Part shown: in pieces, positions 19,154-28,420 of the stretch
Layout: each line of letters opens with the position of its first letter
Numbering within the stretch: the first letter of the stretch is position 1
Source of the DNA: Lysobacterales bacterium
Lineage (GTDB): Bacteria > Pseudomonadota > Gammaproteobacteria > Xanthomonadales > Rhodanobacteraceae
Assembly: GCA_016707485.1 (NCBI GenBank)
Contig: JADJHN010000001.1
Location: 496,001-560,000 of the forward strand
Reading direction: 5' to 3'
Length of the DNA stretch: 64,000 bases
Notes under the pieces: generated by a model
What the model was told of the DNA's origin: nothing
Seen by the model: only the letters and a program-made list of their open reading frames with translations
Databases searched by the model: none
Position numbers and translations under genes: made by a program

Positions 19154-20473
19154 ATGGTCGAGAAAGTGGAATTTTCCGAGGCGACAACCCATCCGACCGA
19201 CACCGGGACAGCCGATGCGGACGTCTGGGTCCAACTCGCCGAGTTCGCCTCGCGCGCCGACGCCGATCCGGTCCTGCGGCTGCTCGTCGGCGAGGCGATC
19301 ACTGCCCATCGCAACCTGCGCGGGATCACCGCGACAATCGCCAACCGTTACCGCGCGATGATCGACGCCGTGCCCGACGCGATCACCATCCATGACGAAA
19401 CAGGCAGCATCCTCGATGCCAATGCCAGCGCCTGCCAGTTGCTCGATCGCGAGCGCGAGCGGCTGCTTGGATGCTCGATCGAGGATGCGTTCCCGGAACT
19501 CGACGACACCTTCATCAGTCGCCTGCACCGAGCATTCGATGCCGACGAAACCGTCACCGCAACCTCGACGATCCGCCGTGGCGCTGACGAGGAAGCGGTG
19601 CTCGAACTGAACGCCCACGGCTATCTCGATGCCAACCAGAGACGCATCATCGCGGTAACCCGCGATCTTGGCCCGCGCGCCCTTGCCGACCTGCAATTGC
19701 GCAGCTCGCAGGCAGAGCTGCGGCGCATCCTGCACGAGATGGACATGGGCATGCTCGTGCGCAACCGCATGGGTCACGTGGTTTCCTGCAACCCGGCAGC
19801 GTGCCGGATCCTGCAGACCAGCGAACCCGACCTGCTTGCCTTGAGCACGGATCAGATTGCCGACTGGCAGTTCATCGACGAGGGAGGAACAACGATTGTC
19901 CATGATGACTTGCCGTGGGCGCGGGCCCTGCGCACCGGCAAGGCCATCGAGTCGGTGATCTGCGGAGTGCGCTCGCCACAGATGACCGATCCACGCTGGC
20001 TCTCGGTAACGGCCGTTCCGCGCAGCCGCAGCGCTGACGACGATGCCGACCAAGTGGTCTCGGTGTTTGCCGACGTCACTGCGATCAAGCACGAGGCGGC
20101 CTTGTTCGCCCATGCGCAATCGCTGACCAATCTCGGTGCCTGGCAGTTGGGCCCGGACGGCGAGCGCATGTCCTGGTCGGCGCAGATGCACGCGATTTTC
20201 GATGTACCCCTGTCGACGCCGGTGTCACGCGAACGCATGCTCAACCACTTTGCCGGCATGGATCAGCGTCGCCTGCGGCAAACCCTGGATGCGGCGAAGT
20301 CCAGCGAAACCACCGAAATCACGGCGCGCATGACCACCGCCATCGGCCGCCGACGGCAGGTGCGGATCCGCGTTCGCGCACTGCCGAAGGATTCCGCCCA
20401 GGGCAGCGTGATCGGCTGCGTGCAGGACATCACCGCCGAGACCGATCAGGAAATCGCCGGTGCCCCCGATTGA
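19154..20473 (+). CDS. multi-PAS domain protein without output domain
   Basis: A 439-residue cytoplasmic protein composed of about three PAS/PAC units. Unit 1 begins RYRAMIDAVPDAITIHDETG (about residue 65), unit 2 ELRRILHEMDMGMLVRNRMG (about 190), and unit 3 SLTNLGAWQLGPDGERMSW (about 330), ending GCVQDITAETDQE. No histidine kinase, GGDEF, EAL or helix-turn-helix follows, so it may sense a ligand and signal through a partner. The ATG at 19154 (MVEKVEF) is chosen over an upstream start that would overlap liuE. Confidence 0.75.
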   Translation: MVEKVEFSEATTHPTDTGTADADVWVQLAEFASRADADPVLRLLVGEAITAHRNLRGITATIANRYRAMIDAVPDAITIHDETGSILDANASACQLLDRERERLLGCSIEDAFPELDDTFISRLHRAFDADETVTATSTIRRGADEEAVLELNAHGYLDANQRRIIAVTRDLGPRALADLQLRSSQAELRRILHEMDMGMLVRNRMGHVVSCNPAACRILQTSEPDLLALSTDQIADWQFIDEGGTTIVHDDLPWARALRTGKAIESVICGVRSPQMTDPRWLSVTAVPRSRSADDDADQVVSVFADVTAIKHEAALFAHAQSLTNLGAWQLGPDGERMSWSAQMHAIFDVPLSTPVSRERMLNHFAGMDQRRLRQTLDAAKSSETTEITARMTTAIGRRRQVRIRVRALPKDSAQGSVIGCVQDITAETDQEIAGAPD

Positions 20474-20557
20474 TGCGTCGACCGCGTTCCTCCCTGCCTT
20501 GCATGCGCATGCGATGCAGCGTGTAGTATCGGATTCCCGACCTGTCGAGGCGACCGC

Positions 20558-21370
20558 GTGCCAGCCAAAATCGCTCCCGAACGAAATCGCGGCTCGATCA
20601 TTGCCTGCGGTGAACTGCCTTCCAATCAGCGCACGTCCGTCCTGCTTGCCCGCCTCATCGGACTGGTCGGCGATTCACCGCGCGTGATTCTGGTTTCCGC
20701 CCCGGAAAAGTCCGATGACGATGACATCGAACTGGAGGCGATGCTGACGGCGGCCGGCTGCACCCAGTTGCACCGCCATGCCCTGACCACCCGCGCTGGC
20801 GCGGAACAGCGGCAACTGCTCGATCTGGTCGAGCAGGCCGATCTGGTCATCCTCAATGCCGAGCAACCGCTCAAGCTCAGCACCCTGATTGGCGGCAGCA
20901 GCCTGGCGCGATTGCTGCGCCGGCGCAATGCAGCGGGAATGGCGGTATGCGGCGTCGGTGCCGGTGCCGCCTTGCTTTGCGAACACATGCTGGCGTCGGG
21001 AACCGCCGGGCCGACGCCTCGTGTCGGCAGCGCATCACTCGCACCGGGACTCGGCTTGACCAATCGCGTGGTCATCGACCAGGGCGGCAATGCCAGCGAT
21101 CGGCTCGGCCGCCTGCTCGCCGCGCTTGCCCTCAATCCGTTTGCCCTCGGTCTCGGCATCGATGCCTCGACCGTGGTCGCGATCGGCCCCGATAATGCAC
21201 TCGAGGTATTCGGCACCGGCGGCGTGACGATCATCGATCCCAGTGAAATGGCCGATTCCAATGCGGCCGAACTCGAACCCGGCGCACCAATCCGCATCAC
21301 CAACATGCGCCTGCACGCACTCACCGCCGGCACCCGCTTCGATCTCGATTTCCGCCGCGCGATCGACTGA
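20558..21370 (+). CDS. cyanophycinase-like (peptidase S51 family) protein, catalytic residues lost
   Basis: A 270-residue protein aligned by eye to cyanophycinase CphB, the exopeptidase releasing beta-Asp-Arg from cyanophycin. The fold markers remain: RGSIIACGE at the N-terminus, an acidic stretch, RLGRLLAALALNPFALGLGID, VFGTGGVTIID and the C-terminal MRLHALTAGTRFDL. The nucleophile motif GTSAGA reads GVGAGA here, and the DQHF motif with the catalytic His reads DQGG, so Ser and His are both missing. Start is GTG at 20558 with GAGG seven bases upstream. It is probably a pseudo-enzyme; no cyanophycin synthetase lies nearby. Confidence 0.72.
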   Translation: MPAKIAPERNRGSIIACGELPSNQRTSVLLARLIGLVGDSPRVILVSAPEKSDDDDIELEAMLTAAGCTQLHRHALTTRAGAEQRQLLDLVEQADLVILNAEQPLKLSTLIGGSSLARLLRRRNAAGMAVCGVGAGAALLCEHMLASGTAGPTPRVGSASLAPGLGLTNRVVIDQGGNASDRLGRLLAALALNPFALGLGIDASTVVAIGPDNALEVFGTGGVTIIDPSEMADSNAAELEPGAPIRITNMRLHALTAGTRFDLDFRRAID

Positions 21371-21400
21371 AATATCGCCCACTCGATCATGAGACGGGAG

Positions 21401-21480
21401 GCGGATGCGCCACGTTTATCCGCCCTACGCTCCGCGCTCAACCAGTCCTGGGCAGGATGGACAAGCGCAGCGCAGCCACC
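21401..21480. repeat. REP-like palindromic intergenic repeat, copy 1
   Basis: An 80-base stretch with two hairpin-prone blocks. It starts GCGGATGCGCCACG, continues TCCGCCCTACG and ends ACAAGCGCAGCGCAGCCACC. It matches the block at 28421-28505 in order and spacing and resembles the short dispersed repeats common in intergenic DNA of gammaproteobacteria. It sits between the cyanophycinase-like gene and the VWA gene. Confidence 0.6.
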
Positions 21481-21628
21481 ACCTTGACGCCTGTGGGTCA
21501 TCGTTCGGGCGTTTGCGACCGCAGATGTGCTGCGCGATTGCGCAGCGACAGGCAATGTCCGCTTTTCCCGCGCTTTCCTGTTTCTGCGGAAGCCTGCCGC
21601 GCGTTCGCGGCTTTCTGGAGACTTCCCG

Positions 21629-22693
21629 ATGCGACTTGCCCTGTTGTCGGCCCTGTGCCTGCAGGCCGCCTGCGCGTTGGCCTGTGCGCACGCCAGCGCG
21701 CAAGCCCCTGCCGCGTCCCGATCCATCCTCGTGCTCGATGCGTCCGGTTCGATGTGGGGTCAGATCGACGGCCAGCCAAAGATCGCGATTGCACGCGAGG
21801 CCGTGGATGCGATGCTGGGGGGCTGGAACGACGGCAATCTGGGCCTGATGGCCTACGGCCACCGGCGCAAGGGTGATTGCGAGGACATCGAGCTTCTGAT
21901 CGAGCCAACCGGGTTCGACGCCGCCGCGATCCGCCGGCAAGTGGGCGCACTGAATCCGAAAGGCATGACGCCGATTTCCGCCGCCGTACGCCGCGCCGCC
22001 GAACAGCTGCGCTTCACCGAGCACAAGGCCACCGTGATCCTGGTCAGTGACGGTGATGAAACCTGCCAGGCCGATCCCTGTGCGCTGGGCGCGGAACTGG
22101 AAGGACTGGGCATCGACTTCACGGCGCATGTGATCGGCTTCGACATCGAAACCGGCAGCCAGGCGCAGCTGCAGCTGCAATGCCTGGCCAGCAGCACTGG
22201 CGGACGCTACCTGGCCGCAAGGGACGCGGGCGAGCTCAATCGCGCCTTGCAAACCATCACGCAGGAACCCGTGCCTGCGGTCGAACCCGGGAAAACCGCC
22301 GGAATCCATTTCAACGACGGCTGCGTTGCCTATGACCAGGAAAACTATACCGGCAACCGCATGCAGATGGGCGGCTCCGCGGACAGCAGGGTGCGCGAAG
22401 TGCCGGAAGCGTGGCGAAATGGCATCAAATCGCTCGCATGCAAGGCGGGCTGCGGCATCCTTGTGTTCACCGAGCCTGGCTACGATGGCGAAAACTACAG
22501 CATCCCCGACGGCTCGCAGTTTCCAAGCATGCCCAGCGATTACGCCCGGCCGTTCGGTTCTTTCGACATGGGCTGCAGCGCGATCCTGGAGCAGGAGGAT
22601 TCCAGCGAACGCAGCGCGGAGCAAGGCGAAGACCCGGACGCCACCATCGAGCCGGACGTGAAATCGCCCCCCGACGAATCCCCCACGGAGTGA
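21629..22693 (+). CDS. secreted VWA-domain protein with C-terminal beta/gamma-crystallin-like repeat
   Basis: A 354-residue exported protein. The leader MRLALLSALCLQAACALA is followed by a von Willebrand A domain: SILVLDASGSMWG carries the MIDAS DxSxS, GMTPISAAV the Thr, and ILVSDGDETC the Asp. After the VWA domain two Tyr/Gly-rich repeats appear, YDQENYTGNRMQMGG and FTEPGYDGENYSIPDG, which look like Greek-key motifs of a beta/gamma-crystallin domain. An acidic tail closes the protein. CTGGAG at 21615 supports the ATG at 21629. It lies 3 bases before the next lipoprotein gene. Confidence 0.78.
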   Translation: MRLALLSALCLQAACALACAHASAQAPAASRSILVLDASGSMWGQIDGQPKIAIAREAVDAMLGGWNDGNLGLMAYGHRRKGDCEDIELLIEPTGFDAAAIRRQVGALNPKGMTPISAAVRRAAEQLRFTEHKATVILVSDGDETCQADPCALGAELEGLGIDFTAHVIGFDIETGSQAQLQLQCLASSTGGRYLAARDAGELNRALQTITQEPVPAVEPGKTAGIHFNDGCVAYDQENYTGNRMQMGGSADSRVREVPEAWRNGIKSLACKAGCGILVFTEPGYDGENYSIPDGSQFPSMPSDYARPFGSFDMGCSAILEQEDSSERSAEQGEDPDATIEPDVKSPPDESPTE

Positions 22694-22696
22694 GCC

Positions 22697-23491
22697 ATGC
22701 GTAATAGTGTATTTGTCCTTGCTCTTGCCATCGCCGCTGGCCTGGCCGCCTGCGGCAACCCGGAAGCCCCATCAACCACCGCAGCGCCTGCCGATGGATT
22801 GCGCGATGTCATCGATGCCGCTGCCGCGAAATCGCCGCCAGCTGATGCGCCATTGCAGCCGGGACAGACCGTTCAAGGCACCATCGAGGCCGACGTCGGG
22901 CGTGGCATGCAATCCTTCCGTTCACTCGCGACGAAGGTGGCCGATGACATCGGCAAACAGATGGACGCCAGGCTCGACGCCGGTGCGGGCCGCAAGGCCC
23001 TCGACGACGCCAACCGCAAGCTCGACAAGCTGGGCGCCGGCACGCGAATCGACGCGGGTGACGTGCGCGATTTCGTTGGCGGCATGGCGGGCAAGGTCTT
23101 CCACGATTCGGATGTGCGCAAGCTGGCGATCATCTCGTCGCTGCAGGTTTCGCTCAGCGGCAAGGCAGCCGATGGCGGCAAGCTGGAAATCGCGCTGAGC
23201 TTCGACGACACGAACCTGAAACTGTCCCGTGCCAGCCTGAGTTATCGACCTGACGCGCGCGCGGCGTTCGAATTCCACGAAACCGCGAAGGATGCGCAGC
23301 CACAAGTCGCAATCGAGCGCTTCGAGAAGAATGCGGACGGCAGCTATGCGATTTCAGGCAGCTTCAGTGCAACCAACGTACCCGCATCGAAATTGGCGAA
23401 GAAGCTCAAGGGAACGACACTGCCACAAATCGAAGGCCGCTTCGATTTTGCTGCGCTGCCGCTGAAGGAGATGCCGAAGATCGGTGGCTGA
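22697..23491 (+). CDS. hypothetical lipoprotein
   Basis: A 264-residue lipoprotein: the leader SVFVLALAIAAGLAAC ends in a lipobox with Cys19. An Ala/Pro-rich linker follows, then an amphipathic helical region around residues 70-110 (KVADDIGKQMDARLDAG) and a beta-rich C-terminal half. No family is recognised. It lies just downstream of the VWA gene and is followed by the hairpin at 23498-23523, so the two genes probably form one unit. Confidence 0.75.
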   Translation: MRNSVFVLALAIAAGLAACGNPEAPSTTAAPADGLRDVIDAAAAKSPPADAPLQPGQTVQGTIEADVGRGMQSFRSLATKVADDIGKQMDARLDAGAGRKALDDANRKLDKLGAGTRIDAGDVRDFVGGMAGKVFHDSDVRKLAIISSLQVSLSGKAADGGKLEIALSFDDTNLKLSRASLSYRPDARAAFEFHETAKDAQPQVAIERFEKNADGSYAISGSFSATNVPASKLAKKLKGTTLPQIEGRFDFAALPLKEMPKIGG

Positions 23492-23497
23492 GCGCGA

Positions 23498-23523
23498 ATC
23501 GCCAGGATTCCCATCCTGGCGAT
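23498..23523 (+). terminator. perfect 11-bp hairpin, likely terminator
   Basis: ATCGCCAGGAT (23498-23508) and its exact complement (23513-23523) flank the loop TCCC, seven bases after the lipoprotein stop. The downstream sequence is CTTCCGTG rather than a T-run, so it could act as a Rho-dependent or RNA-stabilising 3' end rather than a classical intrinsic terminator. It may also serve the convergent kinase gene. Confidence 0.5.
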
Positions 23524-23714
23524 CTTCCGTGCGGTTCGCGGGTTGTCATCGGAGCGGCGCTGGCGCGGCAGGTCGGCTGTTCGACCCGAATTTCATCCTT
23601 CTCGATCACGGGATCCGGCGCGTCGAAGCGCCAGGCGTGGTCGATGTCCGCCGCTGCCAGCAGGAACAGGTCACGCCATCCATACGTCAACCGCCGTCGA
23701 GGGTGTCGTCAAAA

Positions 23715-26102
23715 TCAGGGTGCGCGCAGCGCTTCCAGATTGGCACGGAAGGGTTCGGCTTCGGCACCGAGCGTGGCGAACAGGGCGTCGGCCTGCGCCA
23801 GCGCCTGCCGTGCCGCATCGGCTTCGCCGCGATGACGATGGTTTTCGGTACGCGCCAGGGCGGCACGCAGCTGCAGCGAGGCAGGCAAGGCGCTGGTGTC
23901 TTCGGCCATGAAGGCGGCAAGCGGCTCGCCCGCGTCCTCGTGGCGTTGCAGGACGAGCAGCAATTCGGCTCGGGTGATGCGTGCAGCCTGGGTGAGCGGG
24001 CTGGCGGAACCGGCGTGCCGTTGCGCCATGGCCTCCGCTTCGCCGGCATATTCCAACGCATCGCCGTAGCGTTTCAGGCCTTGCAGCGCACGGGCGTAGT
24101 TGCCGATCAACGCCGCCGTCGCAGCAGAAGGGCCAAACAATTGCCGACGCAGGGCCAGGGCCTCGGCAAAGGCGCTTTGCGCGGCGACCAGATCACCCTT
24201 GCGGAACTGCGCGGCGGCGAGGTTGTTGAGCGTGTTCAGGGCATCGTTGCCGGATCCCAGTTTCAACGCGCGCCACAGCGCCATTGCTTCCTGCGATGCG
24301 GCAATGCCTTCATCGATGCGCCCGGCCTGCACGTAGGCTGCGCCGATGTTGGTGGCAAGTATGGCGGTTTCGAAATGTTCGCGACCGGAGTGTTGCACGC
24401 GTTGTGCCAACGCAGCCTCCAGCGTTTCCAGGGCCGCCGCCGTATCGCCTGCCTCGCGCTGCAAGCGGGCCTGCAGGGCGCGCGAGGTCAGCAGCACGTC
24501 GGCGTGGCGTTCGGGATCGGTGTTCCAGAATGCTTGCGCTTGTCCGAGCAACGCGCGAGCCTCGTCAGGATTGCCCATGCGATGCACGGTTTCGGCAAGC
24601 GTGAAACGCACGTCGGCACCAGCGACGGGATCGGCAATGGCGGCATCGAAGGCCAGCCAGTGTCGCAGCAGCGGCTCGGCGGCAGAGTAATCGCCCAGAT
24701 AGAAATGCAGCTCGCCAAGGGCTTTGAGGACTTGCGCGTCGGTGGCCGGGTCGTCGGCAAAACTGGCCTGCACGCGCGCGGCGGCCTGGTCGAGCACCTG
24801 CTTGGCGGTTAGCGGTTCGCCATCGCGGGCGTGCTGCCCGGCATCGCGGAACATGTGTGCCAGGTAATCGCGCACGGCCTTGCTGCGACGTGCCTCCACC
24901 TGCGCAATATCGCGTTCGCGCAGTGCTTCCTGGCGCGCCATCGAGATCGCGGCGAGCGCGCCGACGAGGCCGACGAACACGAACAACAGCACGCTTGCGG
25001 CCAACCAATAGCGCCGCAGGAAGCGCCGCGCACGATAGCCGAAGGCTCCACCGCGTGCGGCTACTGGGGCGTGCTCAAGATGTCGGCGCACGTCCTGCGC
25101 CAAGGCCTCGGCGGATTCGTAGCGCGCCGCAGGTTCGGGCCGCAGCGCCTTGTGGACGATGGCATCCAGATCGCCGCGCAGCTTTCTTGCCGCGGTCTTC
25201 GATGCCGCCTGCGAACTTGGCGACGGCGGCGGTCCGGCCTGTGCGCGCTGCAGCAGTGCCAGCACGCCCGCGCCGGCCAGCTCGCCCCAGGGCGAACGAT
25301 CGGTGAGCAGTTCATGCAGCAGGACGCCCAGCGCATACACGTCGGTGAGGGTGCTCTGTTCGCCCCCGGAAAGCTGTTCGGGCGCGGCATACTGCGGCGT
25401 GAGGCGCAAATCGCGGGTATCGCCGTGGGTCGCGTCGATCGGACGCGCGATGCCGAAATCCAGCAGCATGGGCTGGCCATCGGCACGCACCAGGATGTTG
25501 TCCGGTTTCAAATCGCGATGGACGATGAGATGCCGGTGCGCGAACGCCACCGTTTCGCAGATTTGCGCGAACAGCGCCAAGCGTGCGGGAAGTTCCAGCC
25601 CGCGCTCGCGGCAATGGTGCGACACGGGCACGCCTTCGACGAGTTCCATCACCATGTACGGCGCGCCATCGGGCAGGCTGCCTGCATCGATCAGGCGCGC
25701 GATGTCGGGATGTTGCAGCCGCGCCAGCAGGCGTGCCTCGCGCAGGAACCGCGGCGCATCCTCAACACCGTGGCGCAGCAGCTTTACTGCCACCTGTTGC
25801 TCGAAGCGGCCATCATCGCGTTCGCCCAGCCAGACCTCGCCCGTGCCACCGCGCCCGATGCGGCGAACCAGCTTCCATGCGCCCACGCGACGACCTTCGT
25901 GTTCGCCTGCCGGCACGGCGGGTGCTTCGAGGAAGCCTTCGGACGCATCGACGGCGCGCAGCAGTTCCAGCACTTCGGTGCGGATCGCCGCATCGGACTC
26001 CTGCAGGTGGAGGAAGGCTTCACGTTCGCCTTCGGGTTTTTCGAGCGCCGCATCGAGCAAGGCTTCGACGCGGGCGAAGCGTGCCGATTCAGACATGCTC
26101 AT
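23715..26102 (-). CDS. membrane serine/threonine protein kinase with TPR domain
   Basis: A 795-residue Hanks-type kinase. After an N-terminal helical region the kinase domain (about 76-345) shows the Gly loop IGRGGTGEV, Lys107 in VAVKLL, HRDLKPDN (195-202), DFG (215-217) and APE (240-242), so it should be active. A single transmembrane helix (about 365-387, LAASVLLFVFVGLVGALAAI) follows, and the remaining 400 residues are TPR repeats expected in the periplasm. The gene overlaps the ECF sigma gene; ATGs at 26102 and 26096 are both possible. Confidence 0.92.
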   Translation of the reverse strand: MSMSESARFARVEALLDAALEKPEGEREAFLHLQESDAAIRTEVLELLRAVDASEGFLEAPAVPAGEHEGRRVGAWKLVRRIGRGGTGEVWLGERDDGRFEQQVAVKLLRHGVEDAPRFLREARLLARLQHPDIARLIDAGSLPDGAPYMVMELVEGVPVSHHCRERGLELPARLALFAQICETVAFAHRHLIVHRDLKPDNILVRADGQPMLLDFGIARPIDATHGDTRDLRLTPQYAAPEQLSGGEQSTLTDVYALGVLLHELLTDRSPWGELAGAGVLALLQRAQAGPPPSPSSQAASKTAARKLRGDLDAIVHKALRPEPAARYESAEALAQDVRRHLEHAPVAARGGAFGYRARRFLRRYWLAASVLLFVFVGLVGALAAISMARQEALRERDIAQVEARRSKAVRDYLAHMFRDAGQHARDGEPLTAKQVLDQAAARVQASFADDPATDAQVLKALGELHFYLGDYSAAEPLLRHWLAFDAAIADPVAGADVRFTLAETVHRMGNPDEARALLGQAQAFWNTDPERHADVLLTSRALQARLQREAGDTAAALETLEAALAQRVQHSGREHFETAILATNIGAAYVQAGRIDEGIAASQEAMALWRALKLGSGNDALNTLNNLAAAQFRKGDLVAAQSAFAEALALRRQLFGPSAATAALIGNYARALQGLKRYGDALEYAGEAEAMAQRHAGSASPLTQAARITRAELLLVLQRHEDAGEPLAAFMAEDTSALPASLQLRAALARTENHRHRGEADAARQALAQADALFATLGAEAEPFRANLEALRAP

Positions 26103-26661
26103 CGGCTGCGCCCTCGCCCAATTCGCGAAACAGCCAGGCCCGCGCCTTCACCCAGTCACGACGCACGGTGCGATCGGTGAGCCCCATCGCCTGCGCGGTT
26201 TCGGATTCGCTGTAGCCGGCGAAGAAGCGACACTCCACCACCTGCGCCAGGCGCGGACTCAAGGCGGCGAGTCGTTCCAGCGCATCATTGACCTGCACGA
26301 TCTGTTCATCCGCGGCATCCGGAACCTGCATGCCTTCCTCGCCGAGGCTCATCGGGCTTTCGCCCTGGCCGCGCTTGAAGGAAAAGCGCGCCTGCGCATC
26401 CCTCACCAGTACCTGCCGTATCGCCAGGGCGGCGGTCGCCAGGAAATGCCGCTGATCCTGCCAGGCGGGGGTGCGTTGGAGCTTCAGCCAGGCTTCGTTG
26501 ACCAGCGCCGTGGTGCACAGCGTGGCACCTGCCCCGGCGCGGAACCGCTCGCGGCGCGCAATGCGGCGCAGATCTCCATAAAACAGATCCATCAGCGCAC
26601 GCAGACCGGGATCGTCGAGCGCAGGGCGAGCGGCAGCGGGCGTTGCGTCGTGGGAGGTCAT
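26089..26661 (-). CDS. ECF-type RNA polymerase sigma factor (TIGR02999-like)
   Basis: A 190-residue extracytoplasmic-function sigma factor. Region 2 appears as LMDLFYGDLRRIARRE with LVNEAWLKL, and region 4 as LSPRLAQVVECRFFAGYSESETAQAMGLTDRTVRRDW. This subtype is usually encoded with a TPR serine/threonine kinase, as here: the kinase start lies inside its 3' end. No anti-sigma factor is visible, so phosphorylation control is inferred from the pairing. The ATG at 26661 is preferred to 26700, as the extra residues are Pro/Thr-rich and unconserved. Confidence 0.88.
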   Translation of the reverse strand: MTSHDATPAAARPALDDPGLRALMDLFYGDLRRIARRERFRAGAGATLCTTALVNEAWLKLQRTPAWQDQRHFLATAALAIRQVLVRDAQARFSFKRGQGESPMSLGEEGMQVPDAADEQIVQVNDALERLAALSPRLAQVVECRFFAGYSESETAQAMGLTDRTVRRDWVKARAWLFRELGEGAADEHV

Positions 26662-26888
26662 GCGCGGGAGTGTAGGGGGTTTTGTGGCGTCATCTCGCAT
26701 GTGGCGAGGCGCAATCGCGGATTCGCCTGGCGTGCTTGCAGCCGGGCCGGCTTCTTGCCGCCCCGGCTCCCGGGCAGCATCGACGCCGGGCTCGCAACTT
26801 CGCAGCCGTGACGAAGCACGAGCCCTGTCCGGTTTCGGCGCTGTTTCCTGTTTTTTCCGTCTCGTCGTCGAATTTCCGGAGTGTGTAC

Positions 26889-28346
26889 ATGCGTCGCTTC
26901 TGCCCTTGGCCCGTCGTCCTCGCCTTCACGCTGCCCCTGCTCTCGCACGCGGCCACCTTCAGCGTCACCAGCACCGCCGACAGCGGCGCCGGTTCGCTGC
27001 GGCAGGCGCTGATCGATGCGGGCACGGATACCACGTATCCCCGCGTCATCCAGTTCAATGCGCCGTTCCCTGTTGGCGGTGTCATCGAACTGCAAACCAC
27101 GTTGCCGACGTGGTCGAACGACATCCTGAAGATCGAAGGCAATGGCCGTGCGCCGGTGCTGGATGGACGCAACGCCGTGCGTATCCTCACGGTGGCCGCC
27201 GGCACGCGCGAAATCACCTTGCGCGGCCTCACCTTCCAGCGCGGGCGCACAACGACGGGAGTGGGCGGATGCCTGTGGTATTCCTCCCCTGCCACCAGCA
27301 CCGATCTCCTCGTGTACGAATCGCATTTCGAGGGCTGCAAGGCCGTCGCCAACCAGGGCAATGCCTACGGCGGCGCGATCGCCTGGATCAGCGCCGGCAG
27401 CACCACATTCATCCACGACAGCTCGTTCAACGGCAACAGTATCGGTGTCGTCGGCAACAGCAGCCGGAAGGAGATGTTCGGCGGCGCGGTCGCGCTCAAT
27501 GGCCAGCGCGTCGAAATAACCTCCACGCGCTTTTCCGACAACGTGGCGGAGCGTGTGGGCGGTGTGGTGCAGGGACTGGGCGGGGCCGCATATGTGGCCA
27601 CGACCTCGCTGGTGTTGCTCCGCAACGTGGAGTTTGAATCCAATCGCCTGATCGATGCCGATGCCGACGGCGTCCTCTCGGCTGGCGGCGCGGCGGTTGT
27701 GGCATGCCTGGAAAGCGAGTGTGCGCTGGACATCACCAATGTCGGCTTCATCGACAACAACGTTTCCGGCGAGACCATCGGCGGCGGAGCGCTGGTCAGC
27801 CAGGGCGGGCGCCTGGCCTTGTTCAATGTCAGCTTCAGCGGCAATCTCGCCAACGACGGCGCCGGAGGTGCGCTGTTCGCGTTGGCGCCAGGTGAACTGG
27901 GTGCCCGACACCTGAGCTTCACGGGCAACCAGGCCGCCATCGGCGCGAATCTGGCGCTGAGCGGCGTGGAAGTGACGGAGTGGGCATGGTCGCTGTTCGG
28001 CCCCACCGCCGCCGGTTCGGGGACGAGTTGTGCGTTGGAATCCATCGTCCTGACCGGCCCGACCAATGCCAACCTGTTCGAGAGCACATGCGGCGTGCTT
28101 TCCGCGTCTGGCGGCAGCATCGGTCCCACCGGATCGCTGGTACTGGACCGTTCGGTGTTCCCTGCCACGCTGGCTCCCGCCTATGGATCGCCCGCCATCG
28201 ATCCCGTGCTGGGGCAGGATCTGTGCATCACATACGACGCCCGTGGCATGCCACGCCCGCAGGATGGCGACGGCGATGGCATCGCACTTTGCGACGTGGG
28301 CGCTTACGAGGCACCGGTGCGGATCTTCGCCAACGGCTTCGACTAG
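26889..28346 (+). CDS. secreted right-handed beta-helix protein (choice-of-anchor Q type)
   Basis: A 485-residue exported protein. The leader RRFCPWPVVLAFTLPLLSHAA is followed by ATFSVTSTADSGAGSLRQAL, the usual opening of choice-of-anchor Q/polymorphic beta-helix proteins. Repeating strand units with GGA and GN turns (GGALVSQGGRLALFNVSF) fill the middle, then DPVLGQDLCITYDARGMPRP and DVGAYE. The last residues are IFANGFD. GGAG at 26878-26881 supports the ATG at 26889. It runs divergently from the ECF sigma/kinase pair, which may control it. Confidence 0.82.
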   Translation: MRRFCPWPVVLAFTLPLLSHAATFSVTSTADSGAGSLRQALIDAGTDTTYPRVIQFNAPFPVGGVIELQTTLPTWSNDILKIEGNGRAPVLDGRNAVRILTVAAGTREITLRGLTFQRGRTTTGVGGCLWYSSPATSTDLLVYESHFEGCKAVANQGNAYGGAIAWISAGSTTFIHDSSFNGNSIGVVGNSSRKEMFGGAVALNGQRVEITSTRFSDNVAERVGGVVQGLGGAAYVATTSLVLLRNVEFESNRLIDADADGVLSAGGAAVVACLESECALDITNVGFIDNNVSGETIGGGALVSQGGRLALFNVSFSGNLANDGAGGALFALAPGELGARHLSFTGNQAAIGANLALSGVEVTEWAWSLFGPTAAGSGTSCALESIVLTGPTNANLFESTCGVLSASGGSIGPTGSLVLDRSVFPATLAPAYGSPAIDPVLGQDLCITYDARGMPRPQDGDGDGIALCDVGAYEAPVRIFANGFD

Positions 28347-28420
28347 GCAACTGCGCAGTCGCGCTCACTCAAGCCCGATCCGGTCACGCGCCCGCGCGTG
28401 CCGACCGCCACGCGGGGTCA

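Noticed and set aside
23406..23690. 94-codon minus-strand ORF downstream of the kinase gene
   Set aside because: Overlaps the lipoprotein end and the hairpin, with no conserved feature and no ribosome site.
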